The position numbers and the translations under genes were made by a program. From positions 1 to 48,914 of the forward strand of contig JASHOJ010000304.1 in NCBI GenBank assembly GCA_030041155.1: 48,914 nt of DNA, read 5' to 3'. The notes under the pieces are model-generated. The model did no database searches, was not told the origin of the DNA, and was given only the letters and a program-made list of their open reading frames with translations. This stretch comes from Candidatus Binataceae bacterium. Lineage in GTDB: Bacteria > Desulfobacterota > Binatia > Binatales > Binataceae. Positions 26,736-35,095 of this stretch are shown piece by piece (position 1 is the stretch's first letter; every line of letters begins with the position of its first letter).

Positions 26736-27143
26736 CTACATGCGGGGAGGGAGCTGCTTCAGCTCGATCAGGTTGCCTTCGGGGTCGTGCACGTACAGCG
26801 ACAAGCCCATCCCGTGCGCGCCGTAACGCTCAACCGGCTTGCCCACCATCTCCACGCCGGCGGCGCGAAGATAATCCGCGACCGCTCGCATCTCCTGCGC
26901 CTCGATTCCAAGGCATACGTGATCGACATTTGCGCCGTCCTCGGAGCGGGGATGAGTCGCCGACACGAGATCGATCAGTCCCGCGCCCGCGCGTAGCTGG
27001 ATAAGTCCGATCTGCGGGAGCCGGCGCTCCTCTTTCAAGCCCAGCACGCGAGTGTAGAAGTCGAGCACCTTCTCGATATCGCGGCATCTAAAAACCACGT
27101 GATCGATCTCGGCGACCGTAAGCGCGGGCCCGGTGGATTCCAT
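26736..27143 (-). CDS. VOC family protein (glyoxalase/dioxygenase fold)
   Basis: 135 residues with two beta-alpha-beta-beta-beta modules. Likely metal ligands: His in IDHVVFRC, His in VDHVCLG, and Glu in DPEGNLIELKQ, the order seen in glyoxalase I, fosfomycin resistance proteins and methylmalonyl-CoA epimerases. Substrate cannot be told. The ATG at 27143 removes a 42-residue low-complexity extension of the open frame. It is divergent from the anion permease gene at 27277. Confidence 0.85.
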   Translation of the reverse strand: MESTGPALTVAEIDHVVFRCRDIEKVLDFYTRVLGLKEERRLPQIGLIQLRAGAGLIDLVSATHPRSEDGANVDHVCLGIEAQEMRAVADYLRAAGVEMVGKPVERYGAHGMGLSLYVHDPEGNLIELKQLPPRM

Positions 27144-27276
27144 GACGCGACTATAGCGCGTGCGATGACGGGCGGCTAAGCGCCAAAGCGGGGGCTTGAT
27201 CGCGTACGCGCCACACAAGATCATCCGGTGCGGCGCCGCACGCGGAGCAGCAGACTTCGGCGGCAACAAACCTCAG

Positions 27277-28509
27277 ATGACCGCGCACGACGCTACGGCC
27301 CTCGCGATATTCGCGATCACCTACTTCGTGATTGCGGTCGGCAAGCTTCCCTTCCTGCGCATCGATCGCACCGGCGCCGCGCTGGCGGGCGCGGTTGCGA
27401 TGGTCGTGGCGGGCGTACTTACCGAACATCAGACGCTCGCCGCGATCGATTTTCACACGCTGGTGCTGCTGCTCGGGATGATGATCGTAGTCGCGAATCT
27501 GCGCCTCTCCGGCGCCTTTGGGATATTCACGCGGGCGCTCTTGGATCGCGCCAAGTCGGGCTTCGGGTTGCTCGCGATGACGGTGGCGGCGTCGGGAGTG
27601 CTGGCCGCGTTCTTTATCAACGATGTCGTGTGCCTGGCGCTCACTCCGCTTTTGATCGATGCGACCGAGGCGGTCGGCGCCGATCCGATTCCGTTCCTGG
27701 TCGCGCTCGCGACCGCGAGCAACATCGGCAGCGCCGCGACGATTACGGGAAATCCGCAGAACATGATCGTTGCCGGCTATGCGCATCTTGGCTACACGAA
27801 TTTTCTGATTCATCTGGCGCCGTCGGCGGTAATCGGCCTTCTGGTGGACTTCGCGATCATCGCGTTTGTTTTTCGCGGGTCGCTGGGCGTGCTTCATCGC
27901 GGAAGCGATCGCAATCATATCGAGGCGCCGCCCGCCGATCGTCCGCTGATGATTAAGTCGGGAGTGATCGCGCTTGCCGCGCTAGCGCTGTTTATCGCCG
28001 GCTTTCCCACCCATCTGGTCGCGATCGGCGCGGGCGTGCTGCTGCTGTTCACTCGGCGAATTGCGCCCCAGCGGGTGTACGAGCTGATTGACTGGACGAT
28101 GCTCGCGATGTTCGCGGGGCTGTTCGTGGTGGTCGGTGGATTTCAGGCGACTGGAATCCAGGATCGGATTATCGAGGCGACCGGGACGGCGTCGCTGGCA
28201 AATCCGGCGGTGCTGTCGGCGGTGACGGCGGTGCTTTCCAATATCGTCAGCAATGTGCCGGCGGTGTTGCTGTTTCGTCCGCTGCTTCCGCTGCTCGGCG
28301 GGACGCGCGAGGTGGCATTCATTATCGCGGGCGCCAGCACGTTTGCGGGAAATCTGACGGTGGTGGGATCGGTCGCCAACTTAATCGTGATCGAGCAGGC
28401 GCGCGGCCGCAACATCGCGATCAGTTTTTGGGATTACGTGAAGGCCGGGTTTCCGATCGCGATTGTGACGCTTGCGATCAACGCGGCAATTCTTGCGATT
28501 CACTTCTAG
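27277..28509 (+). CDS. SLC13/ArsB-NhaD type anion permease
   Basis: 410 residues with ten to eleven membrane segments. Two re-entrant hairpin signatures occur: NDVVCLALTPLL with GSAATITGNPQNM in the first half, and SNIVSNVPAVLLF with GNLTVVGSVANLIVIEQA in the second. These paired loops define the ion transporter superfamily holding ArsB, NhaD, CitMHS and divalent-anion symporters. An arsenite pump role is possible but no arsR or arsC is near. The ATG at 27277 starts at the first membrane segment. Its last 32 bases overlap the 3' end of thiI. Confidence 0.85.
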   Translation: MTAHDATALAIFAITYFVIAVGKLPFLRIDRTGAALAGAVAMVVAGVLTEHQTLAAIDFHTLVLLLGMMIVVANLRLSGAFGIFTRALLDRAKSGFGLLAMTVAASGVLAAFFINDVVCLALTPLLIDATEAVGADPIPFLVALATASNIGSAATITGNPQNMIVAGYAHLGYTNFLIHLAPSAVIGLLVDFAIIAFVFRGSLGVLHRGSDRNHIEAPPADRPLMIKSGVIALAALALFIAGFPTHLVAIGAGVLLLFTRRIAPQRVYELIDWTMLAMFAGLFVVVGGFQATGIQDRIIEATGTASLANPAVLSAVTAVLSNIVSNVPAVLLFRPLLPLLGGTREVAFIIAGASTFAGNLTVVGSVANLIVIEQARGRNIAISFWDYVKAGFPIAIVTLAINAAILAIHF

Positions 28510-29686
28510 CGCGCTTGTCCGCGCGCGGCGGAAACGAAAAGCGCTGAATCTCGGTGGCGGCAACCGCGTCCGCGACCATCCGCGCGATATCAAGCCCGCG
28601 TTCCGCCGCTTCGACCTCATCGAGGCGCGCGTGCGTCTCAGGATGAGCCGGCACGAAGAGAGTGCAGCAATCCTGATCGGGCAGAATCGAGATCTCGAAA
28701 GTGCCGAGCGCGCGCGCCTGCTCGACGATCTCGTTCTTGTCGCTGCCGACCAGCGGGCGCAGCACCGGCAGCGACGACGAATTCTCGATCACCGCCATGT
28801 TGTCGAGGGTCTGCGACGCTACCTGGCCAAGGCTTTCGCCGGTCACGATCGCGGTCGCTCGGGTGCGAGACGCGAGTGCGCATCCGATCCGAAGCATCAG
28901 GCGCCGGTAAAGGATCACGCGCAGCGGGCGTGTTGAATTGGCCACGATCTCGCGCTGGAGATTCCCAAACGGCACCATCGCGAGTGTGGATTCCGACTGA
29001 TAGCGGGTCAGATGCGCGACCAGGTCGGCCGCCTTCTCGCGGCTTGCGGCCGAGACCAGCGGCCAGGCATGAAAATGCACGAAATCGAGCTTGAGCCCGC
29101 GCCGCATCATCCGGTAAGCCGCGACTGGCGAATCGATTCCGCCCGAGAGCAGCGCGATCGCGCGCCCCGAGACCCCGGCGGGAAGTCCGCCCGCGCCGGA
29201 AATCTTGCCGGCGGATACAAACGCGGCGTTTTTCAGAATCTCGATCGAAATCACCAGTTCGGGCGCGGTGAGACTCACCTGGTAGCCGAGGGTCTCGCAG
29301 ATGACGGCGCCGACCTCGCGATCGATCTCCATCGAGGTCATTCCAAATCGCTTGTCGCCGCGGCGAGTGGCGACGCGAAAGGTCGCGGCAGGATGCGCCC
29401 GGGCGCGTTCGAGCGCGGCGCGCTTTATCTCATCGATGTCGAGCGGGACTTCGTAACTAATCGAGAAATTCTGGAGGCCGAAGATCCATTTGGCGCGCTC
29501 GATAGCGATTTGATCGGAAATCGCGTCGGGAAGCTCAACGATGATGCGCGGGCCTTCGCCGCGAATTTTGCCAAGCTGGAAATCCGCGAATGTCGCTCGC
29601 AAATTGTGGCGCAACTGATCGATGAAGCGCCATTGGTTGCGGCCCTTGAGCGCAATCTCGTGATATCGGCCAATCAGATAACGCAT
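28478..29686 (-). CDS. thiI: tRNA 4-thiouridine synthase ThiI (no rhodanese domain)
   Basis: 402 residues: N-terminal ferredoxin-like start, THUMP domain (about 60-165) that grips the tRNA acceptor stem, then the PP-loop ATP pyrophosphatase (SGGIDSP at 181-187). It adenylates U8 of tRNA for sulfur transfer and in some bacteria also serves thiamine thiazole synthesis. The E. coli enzyme has a C-terminal rhodanese domain; this one ends after the PP-loop domain, like the Bacillus and archaeal form, so another protein must deliver sulfur. A later DCCTLF segment has the conserved cysteines of this short form. ATG at 29686 matches the family start. Confidence 0.95.
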   Translation of the reverse strand: MRYLIGRYHEIALKGRNQWRFIDQLRHNLRATFADFQLGKIRGEGPRIIVELPDAISDQIAIERAKWIFGLQNFSISYEVPLDIDEIKRAALERARAHPAATFRVATRRGDKRFGMTSMEIDREVGAVICETLGYQVSLTAPELVISIEILKNAAFVSAGKISGAGGLPAGVSGRAIALLSGGIDSPVAAYRMMRRGLKLDFVHFHAWPLVSAASREKAADLVAHLTRYQSESTLAMVPFGNLQREIVANSTRPLRVILYRRLMLRIGCALASRTRATAIVTGESLGQVASQTLDNMAVIENSSSLPVLRPLVGSDKNEIVEQARALGTFEISILPDQDCCTLFVPAHPETHARLDEVEAAERGLDIARMVADAVAATEIQRFSFPPRADKRARSESQELPR

Positions 29687-29869
29687 CGCTTCTCGTACGC
29701 GGTCGCGGAATTGCCCGTGCGCCTCAAGCTGCGACCGGACCGGTAAATTCTGCCTCGGACTCGCTGCTTGCAAGCCGAGCGCAGGCACTGGATGATTTGA
29801 CGCGATGCAGCATCTAAGTGCAAACCCGGGGAACGCCACAGCGCGGCGTCATCGCGCGGAGAATCCACG

Positions 29870-30469
29870 ATGAGCGCCGCGCCGCAATTCGCAGCCGACG
29901 TCGAGCGGCTGCGCCGCCATCTGGCAAAAATAGAGACGGCGCCGCGCGAGCGGCTGGCAAATAATCGCAAGGCCGCTGCGGTGCTGGTGCCGATTTTCGA
30001 GCGCGCGGGCGAATTGCACGTCGTCTACATTCGCCGCTCTGACCTGGTGGAGAGTCATCGCGGCCAGGTCGCGTTTCCCGGCGGGCGCGTGGACCCGGGC
30101 GACGCAACCCTGCTTGACGCGGCTCTGCGCGAGGCCGAAGAAGAGGTCGCGATTGTGCCGTCATCGGTGGACATACTGGGCGCGCTTCCGGTGGCGAGCA
30201 CCTACACCAGCGGAATCCTGGTCGCGCCATTTGCGGGTGTGATTCCGGAATCGACCGCGATGCGCCCGAATCCGGGGGAGATCGCGGACGTCTTCGACGT
30301 TCCGCTGTCCGCGCTGCGCGATCTCCGTTATCGAGGCGACTACGAATGGCGTCGCGATGGAGCCAATTCGAGCGCATCGAAATATCCGGCGATCTTTTAT
30401 GGCGGCCAGACGATATGGGGTCTGACCCTTCGCATCACGCTGAATCTGCTGGAAATGCTGCACGCGTAG
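29870..30469 (+). CDS. CoA pyrophosphatase, NUDIX family
   Basis: 199 residues of the CoA-specific Nudix branch: the UPF0035 region (VESHRGQVAFPGGRVDPGD, around residues 60-78) directly followed by the Nudix box (DAALREAEEEVAI). The enzyme splits CoA into phosphopantetheine and 3',5'-ADP and may clear oxidised CoA. Length agrees with the NudL/YeaB family (about 190). Divergent from thiI; the spacer of 183 bases must hold both promoters, though none was clear. Confidence 0.93.
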   Translation: MSAAPQFAADVERLRRHLAKIETAPRERLANNRKAAAVLVPIFERAGELHVVYIRRSDLVESHRGQVAFPGGRVDPGDATLLDAALREAEEEVAIVPSSVDILGALPVASTYTSGILVAPFAGVIPESTAMRPNPGEIADVFDVPLSALRDLRYRGDYEWRRDGANSSASKYPAIFYGGQTIWGLTLRITLNLLEMLHA

Positions 30470-30529
30470 TTCTGCCATGCTGCACGTCGACGGCGCTCGC
30501 ATCGGGACGGTGACAGACGTTTGGTAGCG

Positions 30530-30922
30530 ATGGCGGACGAATCGCAATACTTGGATCGCTCCGCTATGCAGGCCGTCGTTGCGGCCGCTGCGGAGGAGTT
30601 CGACGGAGAGATCCTGCTACTGGTCCGCGATGGCGGCAAGATAAGACTGGGCGCATCTGAGAGCGGCGGACTCAATGCGCGAGCGATTCTGTCGCTATGC
30701 TTGAGCCGTCTGGATCAACTGGAAGCGCAAACCCTGGATACGACAACTCGAGCATTTGTCCGCGTCGTGTCGGAAGACCTTAAGAATGATCAGGTGGTGT
30801 TGCTGATTGTGCGCGGGCGCAGCGACATTCGGCTGGCATCCGGCGCCGGGGCCCACGGGAAAGTGCGCGACATGTTGAATGATGCCTTGCAAGCTATCGG
30901 CGGCGAACGCCGTCGGCGGTAA
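30530..30922 (+). CDS. Conserved-looking hypothetical protein
   Basis: 130 residues with no recognised family. It alternates helices and strands (AAAAEEFDGEILLLVRDGGKIRLG, then a helix with SLCLSRLDQLEAQ, then VVLLIVRGRSDIRLA), is acidic at the start and ends in a basic tail (GGERRRR). No signal or membrane segment, so cytosolic. It starts 60 bases after the CoA pyrophosphatase stop, in the same direction, and could share its transcript. Confidence 0.5.
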   Translation: MADESQYLDRSAMQAVVAAAAEEFDGEILLLVRDGGKIRLGASESGGLNARAILSLCLSRLDQLEAQTLDTTTRAFVRVVSEDLKNDQVVLLIVRGRSDIRLASGAGAHGKVRDMLNDALQAIGGERRRR

Positions 30923-31082
30923 TCAGCCAAAGCAGCCTGCGCCGTGGCCGCCGCGGCCTTCGGTTTCGCTGAAGACAGATTTCGAATACCTCGGACGAGA
31001 TTGGTAGGATGGCACCGGTCGATCGGGCGATGGCGAACAGCGCTGCTTGTAATTGCACTACGAGTGTAATAATCTAGCTCCG

Positions 31083-31703
31083 ATGGCGGCTCGTTCACTT
31101 TCTGCCCACGATGACGGGATTCCCGCCGACGGGCGCGCGGCGCGCGGATATCGCGCGCGAATCGCGGTCGCAGCGGCGCTGCTCGATCTTTTGAACCAGG
31201 CCGTTGTCAGGCCGACCGCGGCGGAGATTGCGAAACACGCGAACGTCTCGCTGAGGCTCGTGTTTCATCATTTCAAGGACGTGGAAGCGATCTACGCCGA
31301 CGCGGCCGACTTGCAGTTCGAGCGGCTGCGTCCGCTCATCCGTCCGGTATCGCCATCGCTGCCGATCGGCCGCCGGATAGAGGAATTCGTGCGCGTTCGA
31401 TCCGATCTTCATGAGGCGGTGACGCCGGTCAGGCGGGCTTCGATGAGGCTGGAGCCGTTCTCGCGGGTGATTAAAAGCCGCCTTTCGGAAGTGCGCGCGA
31501 TGACGCGCGCGGAGACGCGGCGGGTGTTCGACAAAGAGCTTGCCGCGACCTCGCGCTCGTCGCGGCGCGACACCGCTTCGGCGCTCGAGGCGATTACCGC
31601 GTGGGAAACGTGGGAGGTAATGCGCGCGCAGCAGGGCTTATCCGCGTTGCAGGCGCGCCGCGCGATCGCTCGGGCGATATCCGTGCTGCTCGGCGCGAAA
31701 TAA
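31083..31703 (+). CDS. TetR/AcrR family transcriptional regulator
   Basis: 206 residues. The N-terminal helix-turn-helix is visible as AAEIAKHANVSLRLVFHHFKDVEAIYADA (about residues 47-75), with the conserved tail FHHFKD in place of the usual YYHFKN. The C-terminal ligand/dimer domain is variable and Arg-rich. It lies 48 bases before the sulfatase in the same direction, so it probably controls the sulfatase/GST pair. No clear operator palindrome was found in the space before it. ATG at 31083 preferred over a TTG at 31053. Confidence 0.88.
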   Translation: MAARSLSAHDDGIPADGRAARGYRARIAVAAALLDLLNQAVVRPTAAEIAKHANVSLRLVFHHFKDVEAIYADAADLQFERLRPLIRPVSPSLPIGRRIEEFVRVRSDLHEAVTPVRRASMRLEPFSRVIKSRLSEVRAMTRAETRRVFDKELAATSRSSRRDTASALEAITAWETWEVMRAQQGLSALQARRAIARAISVLLGAK

Positions 31704-31751
31704 TCGGGGGCGTGCGGCGCTAAGAGAGATCGGCGCGCGCAAGGAGGCACG

Positions 31752-33329
31752 ATGGGACGCAAAATCCTTTTCATCACAACCGATCAGCAGCGCTATGACT
31801 CGCTTGGATGCAACGGCGGCAAGATCGCGCGCACGCCGAATATCGATCGGCTGGCGGCGCAAGGGATCAACTATCGCCGGGCGCATAATCAAAACGTGGT
31901 CTGCATGCCCGCGCGCGCGACCATGATCACGGGGCAATACGTGCGCACTCACGGGGTGATCGCGAATGGAATTGCGTTGCCGGAGAATGCGCCGAGCGCC
32001 GCGGGCTGGCTGCGTGAGCAACGCGGATATCGCACCGCGCTGCTGGGCAAGGCGCACTTCCAGCCCGCCTTCGATCTTCAGGGCCGGTGGGTCGAGAACA
32101 CGATGGGGCGCAAGGGCGAGACCGGCCCGTACCGCGGCTTCGATCGAATTGAGATGGCGATGCACGTGCCGCTGGGCGGATGGCATTACTCGGTATGGCT
32201 CGCGAACAATCATCCGGGCGATATAACCGGCTTCGCGCCGCTTCTGACGGCCGCGCCTGGCGGAGACACCGGAGCGCCCGAGGTCAAGTACAATCCGATC
32301 GCGCGCGAACGCTACCATACGGATTGGGTCGCGGACCGGACGATCGCGTTTCTGGATTCGATCGACGCGCGCGACGATTGGTTCGTGTGGATGAGCTTCC
32401 CTGATCCGCATCATCCGTGGGATCCGCCGGAAAAGGAGGCGCGGCGAATCAACTGGCGCGACCTCGATCTTCCGGAAGGATATCCGAAGTCGCGCGAGCA
32501 GGCCGAAAAGATCCTCGCGCAGAAACCGCGCCATTGGCTCGACTGGTACCAGGGCCGCTTCAGCAATCCGGAAGGCGGACCGATGACCTTCGTTCCGGCC
32601 GCGATGACAGCGGACCAGGTGCGCGAAGTGAACGCGCTGGTGCATGTCGAGAATGAGCTTATCGATGAGGCGGTCGGTCGGGTGATGGCGCGAATCGGCG
32701 AGCGCGGATGGGACGCGGATACGGACGTGATCTTCACCACCGATCACGGCGAGTTGCAGGGCGATTTTGGGCTGCTCTACAAGGGCCCGTATCACGTCGA
32801 CGCGCTGATGCATCTGCCGATGATCTGGCGGCCCGCGCCCTCGGCCAAAATTGCGCCGGCGGAAATCAGCGAGCCGGTCGGACAGCTCGATCTCGCGCCG
32901 ACCTTCTGCCAGATCGCAAACGCGCCGATTCCGAACTGGATGCAGGGCGCTCCGCTGCCGATAGCGAGCGGCTCGGGACGCGAACGCGTGCTGACCGAAT
33001 GGGACAGCCAGTTCGCGCAAATCGGGATGCATCTCAGGACTATTTATCGCGACGGATGGGTTTGCACCGTGTATGAGAAATCGACGCGTGATTTCGGCTA
33101 CAACGCGAATTTGATTCCGGCGGTGCTGCGCGGCAGCCAGAGCATCCTCGACATCCGTTATGACGGGATCGAGGGCGAGCTGTATAACTTGCGCGAAGAT
33201 CCCAGGCAGTGGCGCAATCTGTGGAGCGATGACGGATACAAGAAGATGAAATCCGATCTGATCGCGGACCTTTACGATAATTTGCCCAGGCCGCGCGATC
33301 CGCAGCTTCCGGTGGAGGCGCCGGCATGA
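31752..33329 (+). CDS. Type I sulfatase / phosphonate monoester hydrolase
   Basis: 525 residues of the alkaline-phosphatase superfamily. Metal site start TTDQQRYDSLG, and the formylglycine motif CMPARATMITG with Cys51 (C-x-P-x-R), so the enzyme needs a formylglycine-generating enzyme, which is not in the window. Later metal residues are in FPDPHHPWDPP and FTTDHGELQGDFGLLYKGP. No signal peptide, suggesting a cytosolic enzyme; this and the sequence type suggest the arylsulfatase/phosphonate monoester hydrolase group rather than secreted glycan sulfatases. GGAGG lies about six bases before the ATG. Its stop overlaps the GST start (ATGA). Confidence 0.92.
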   Translation: MGRKILFITTDQQRYDSLGCNGGKIARTPNIDRLAAQGINYRRAHNQNVVCMPARATMITGQYVRTHGVIANGIALPENAPSAAGWLREQRGYRTALLGKAHFQPAFDLQGRWVENTMGRKGETGPYRGFDRIEMAMHVPLGGWHYSVWLANNHPGDITGFAPLLTAAPGGDTGAPEVKYNPIARERYHTDWVADRTIAFLDSIDARDDWFVWMSFPDPHHPWDPPEKEARRINWRDLDLPEGYPKSREQAEKILAQKPRHWLDWYQGRFSNPEGGPMTFVPAAMTADQVREVNALVHVENELIDEAVGRVMARIGERGWDADTDVIFTTDHGELQGDFGLLYKGPYHVDALMHLPMIWRPAPSAKIAPAEISEPVGQLDLAPTFCQIANAPIPNWMQGAPLPIASGSGRERVLTEWDSQFAQIGMHLRTIYRDGWVCTVYEKSTRDFGYNANLIPAVLRGSQSILDIRYDGIEGELYNLREDPRQWRNLWSDDGYKKMKSDLIADLYDNLPRPRDPQLPVEAPA

Positions 33330-34375
33330 GCATCGCGACACAAATCAAGCTGGTCGGCGCCTACGGGTCGCCATATTCGCGCAAAATGCGCGCGGTGCTG
33401 CGCTATCGGCGTATTCCGTTTCGGTGGATCCTGCGCGGATCGGCGGCGGATGTCGGCATTCCGCCGGTCCCGGTCGCGCTGGTTCCGGTGCTGGTGTTCC
33501 CTGGCGGAGGCAAACCGGATGAGGCCAAACGCGATGAAGCGATGATCGATTCGACGTTCGAGATCAAGCGGCTGGAACAGATGTTTCCGGAGCGGTCGCT
33601 GGTGCCGTCCGATCCGGCGCTCGAATTTTTGCAGGAGCTGGTCGAGGACTATGCCGACGAATGGCTGACCAAGCCGATGTTCCACTATCGGTGGAAATAC
33701 GCCGCGGATATTGCCAAAGCGTCGCATGTGCTTGCGACCGACCGCGACCCGCATCTTGACGACGACAAGCTCGAACGCGCCGCGCGGTTCTTCGCCGATC
33801 GGCAGATTGCGCGGCTGGTGGTGGTCGGCTCGAACAACGTGACCGCGCCGGTGATCGAAGACAGTTACCGGCGCCTGCTCGCGATTCTTGATGATCAATT
33901 AAAAAGCGGACAGATGTTTCTGATGGGCGCGCGTCCGGGAGTCGGAGATTTCGGCCTGTTCGGCCAGTTAAGCCAGCTCGCGCAGTTCGATCCGACGCCA
34001 TCGCGAATCGCGGCGGAAGTGGCGCCGCGAGTGGTTTCGTGGGTGTCGCACATGGACGATCTTTCGTCGCTCGAACCGGGCGCGTGGGCGGATCGCGATG
34101 CGCTTCCGAACTCGATGCGCGCGCTGGCGGCTGAGATCGGGCGAGTCTACGCGCCGTTTCTTGTCGCCAACGCGCATGCGCTCGCCAAAGGCTCGCCTCA
34201 GGTCGAGTGCGATATCGACGGCCGACGGTGGGTGCAGCAGCCGTTTCTGTATCAGGGCAAATGCCTCAAGTGGCTACGTGAAGGGCGGGCCGCGCTTACT
34301 CCTCGTGACCGCGATTTCGTGGATTCGTTCATAGACGGCAGCGGCGCTGAAGAAATTTTCCGCGCGAAAATCTGA
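33326..34375 (+). CDS. Glutathione S-transferase-like protein
   Basis: 349 residues. The N-terminal thioredoxin-like domain begins LVGAYGSPYSRKMRAVLRYRRIPFRW, with Ser/Tyr candidates for thiol activation in GSPYSRK; a helical C-terminal domain follows and contains the N-capping type motif DFGLFGQLSQL. The total is about 130 residues longer than ordinary GSTs because of an extended tail. Likely role is glutathione (or other thiol) conjugation or reductive cleavage of a small organic substrate, perhaps tied to the sulfatase product. It overlaps the sulfatase by four bases, so the two are translated together. Confidence 0.82.
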   Translation: MSIATQIKLVGAYGSPYSRKMRAVLRYRRIPFRWILRGSAADVGIPPVPVALVPVLVFPGGGKPDEAKRDEAMIDSTFEIKRLEQMFPERSLVPSDPALEFLQELVEDYADEWLTKPMFHYRWKYAADIAKASHVLATDRDPHLDDDKLERAARFFADRQIARLVVVGSNNVTAPVIEDSYRRLLAILDDQLKSGQMFLMGARPGVGDFGLFGQLSQLAQFDPTPSRIAAEVAPRVVSWVSHMDDLSSLEPGAWADRDALPNSMRALAAEIGRVYAPFLVANAHALAKGSPQVECDIDGRRWVQQPFLYQGKCLKWLREGRAALTPRDRDFVDSFIDGSGAEEIFRAKI

Positions 34376-34387
34376 CCTGGCCGCGGC

Positions 34388-34900
34388 TTAGGAACGCCCG
34401 CGGGTCAGCATCTCGAAATAAGAGATGTCGATCAGATCCGATTTAGCGATCTTGAGCGCGAGCAAAGTCTCGTTCACGGCGTCGCGCGAGCACTCGGGTG
34501 AATCGCCGCCGGATATCACCGCTTCGATCTCGCCGAAGGTTCCGAGATCGGCGACGACATCCAGATGCAGACGCACATTGTCGCGGATCATCAGCATCCG
34601 CCGCTTGCTGACCTTGGCGATCACGCCGAATGCCGCGCCGAGCATCGCGCGCATCTTCGCGGGCTCGGCGACCGCCGCGATTTCGTATGTGCTGAGCATC
34701 AGCGCGGCGCTCTCGCGTCGCGCGTAGTGGATGAGCCACGCGCCGTCGGGCTGCTCGCGGAGCTTCAGCTTGCCTTCGGCGGTTTTGAAGAAGGTGTCGC
34801 GCTGATGAAGCATCGCGCGGACGGAGTATCCGATCGCCTCGGCAGCGACGCGCGCGGCGTCGAGATCCGGCAGCCGAAATTTCGCCTCAAGATTCCGGAT
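34388..34900 (-). CDS. CYTH domain protein with no standard start codon
   Basis: The visible ATG (34813) gives only 141 residues and begins inside the CYTH domain. In frame before it the reading continues as R-N-L-E-A-K-F-R-L-P-D-L, the typical CYTH opening with its E-x-K motif, back to a TGA near 34940. No ATG, GTG or TTG lies in that part; ATC at 34900, after GAGGAAACGAAC, is the best placed. About 170 residues result, the family's normal size. CYTH enzymes bind triphosphates (class IV adenylate cyclase, thiamine triphosphatase, polyphosphate). Either an ATC start, a base error, or a dead gene. Confidence 0.65.
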   Translation of the reverse strand: MRNLEAKFRLPDLDAARVAAEAIGYSVRAMLHQRDTFFKTAEGKLKLREQPDGAWLIHYARRESAALMLSTYEIAAVAEPAKMRAMLGAAFGVIAKVSKRRMLMIRDNVRLHLDVVADLGTFGEIEAVISGGDSPECSRDAVNETLLALKIAKSDLIDISYFEMLTRGRS

Positions 34901-34958
34901 GTTCGTTTCCTCGCGCCGCGACGCGCGCGACTCTACGCCGTTTCACTTCGCCCGCAAA

Positions 34959-35035
34959 AGTGGCAATTACTGCTTTCGCGTGGCTGGCTGCTGTCTTCGA
35001 CCGGGCGCACGAGGACCGGCGCCCGATTGCCACTT
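34959..35035. repeat. 10-bp inverted repeat after the retron
   Basis: AAGTGGCAAT (34959-34968) and ATTGCCACTT (35026-35035) are perfect inverted repeats about 57 bases apart, in the non-coding space between the CYTH gene and the retron stop. No function known. Confidence 0.5.
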
Positions 35036-35095
35036 CGTGTTTTACGATGACGGCGATTTCCCGAAGGTCCGGAAGCCACCCCGCTAAAGGGTACA

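Noticed and set aside
31638..33341. A 567-codon minus-strand open frame
   Set aside because: Mirror of the sulfatase gene, which has clear catalytic motifs; the antisense frame shows none.
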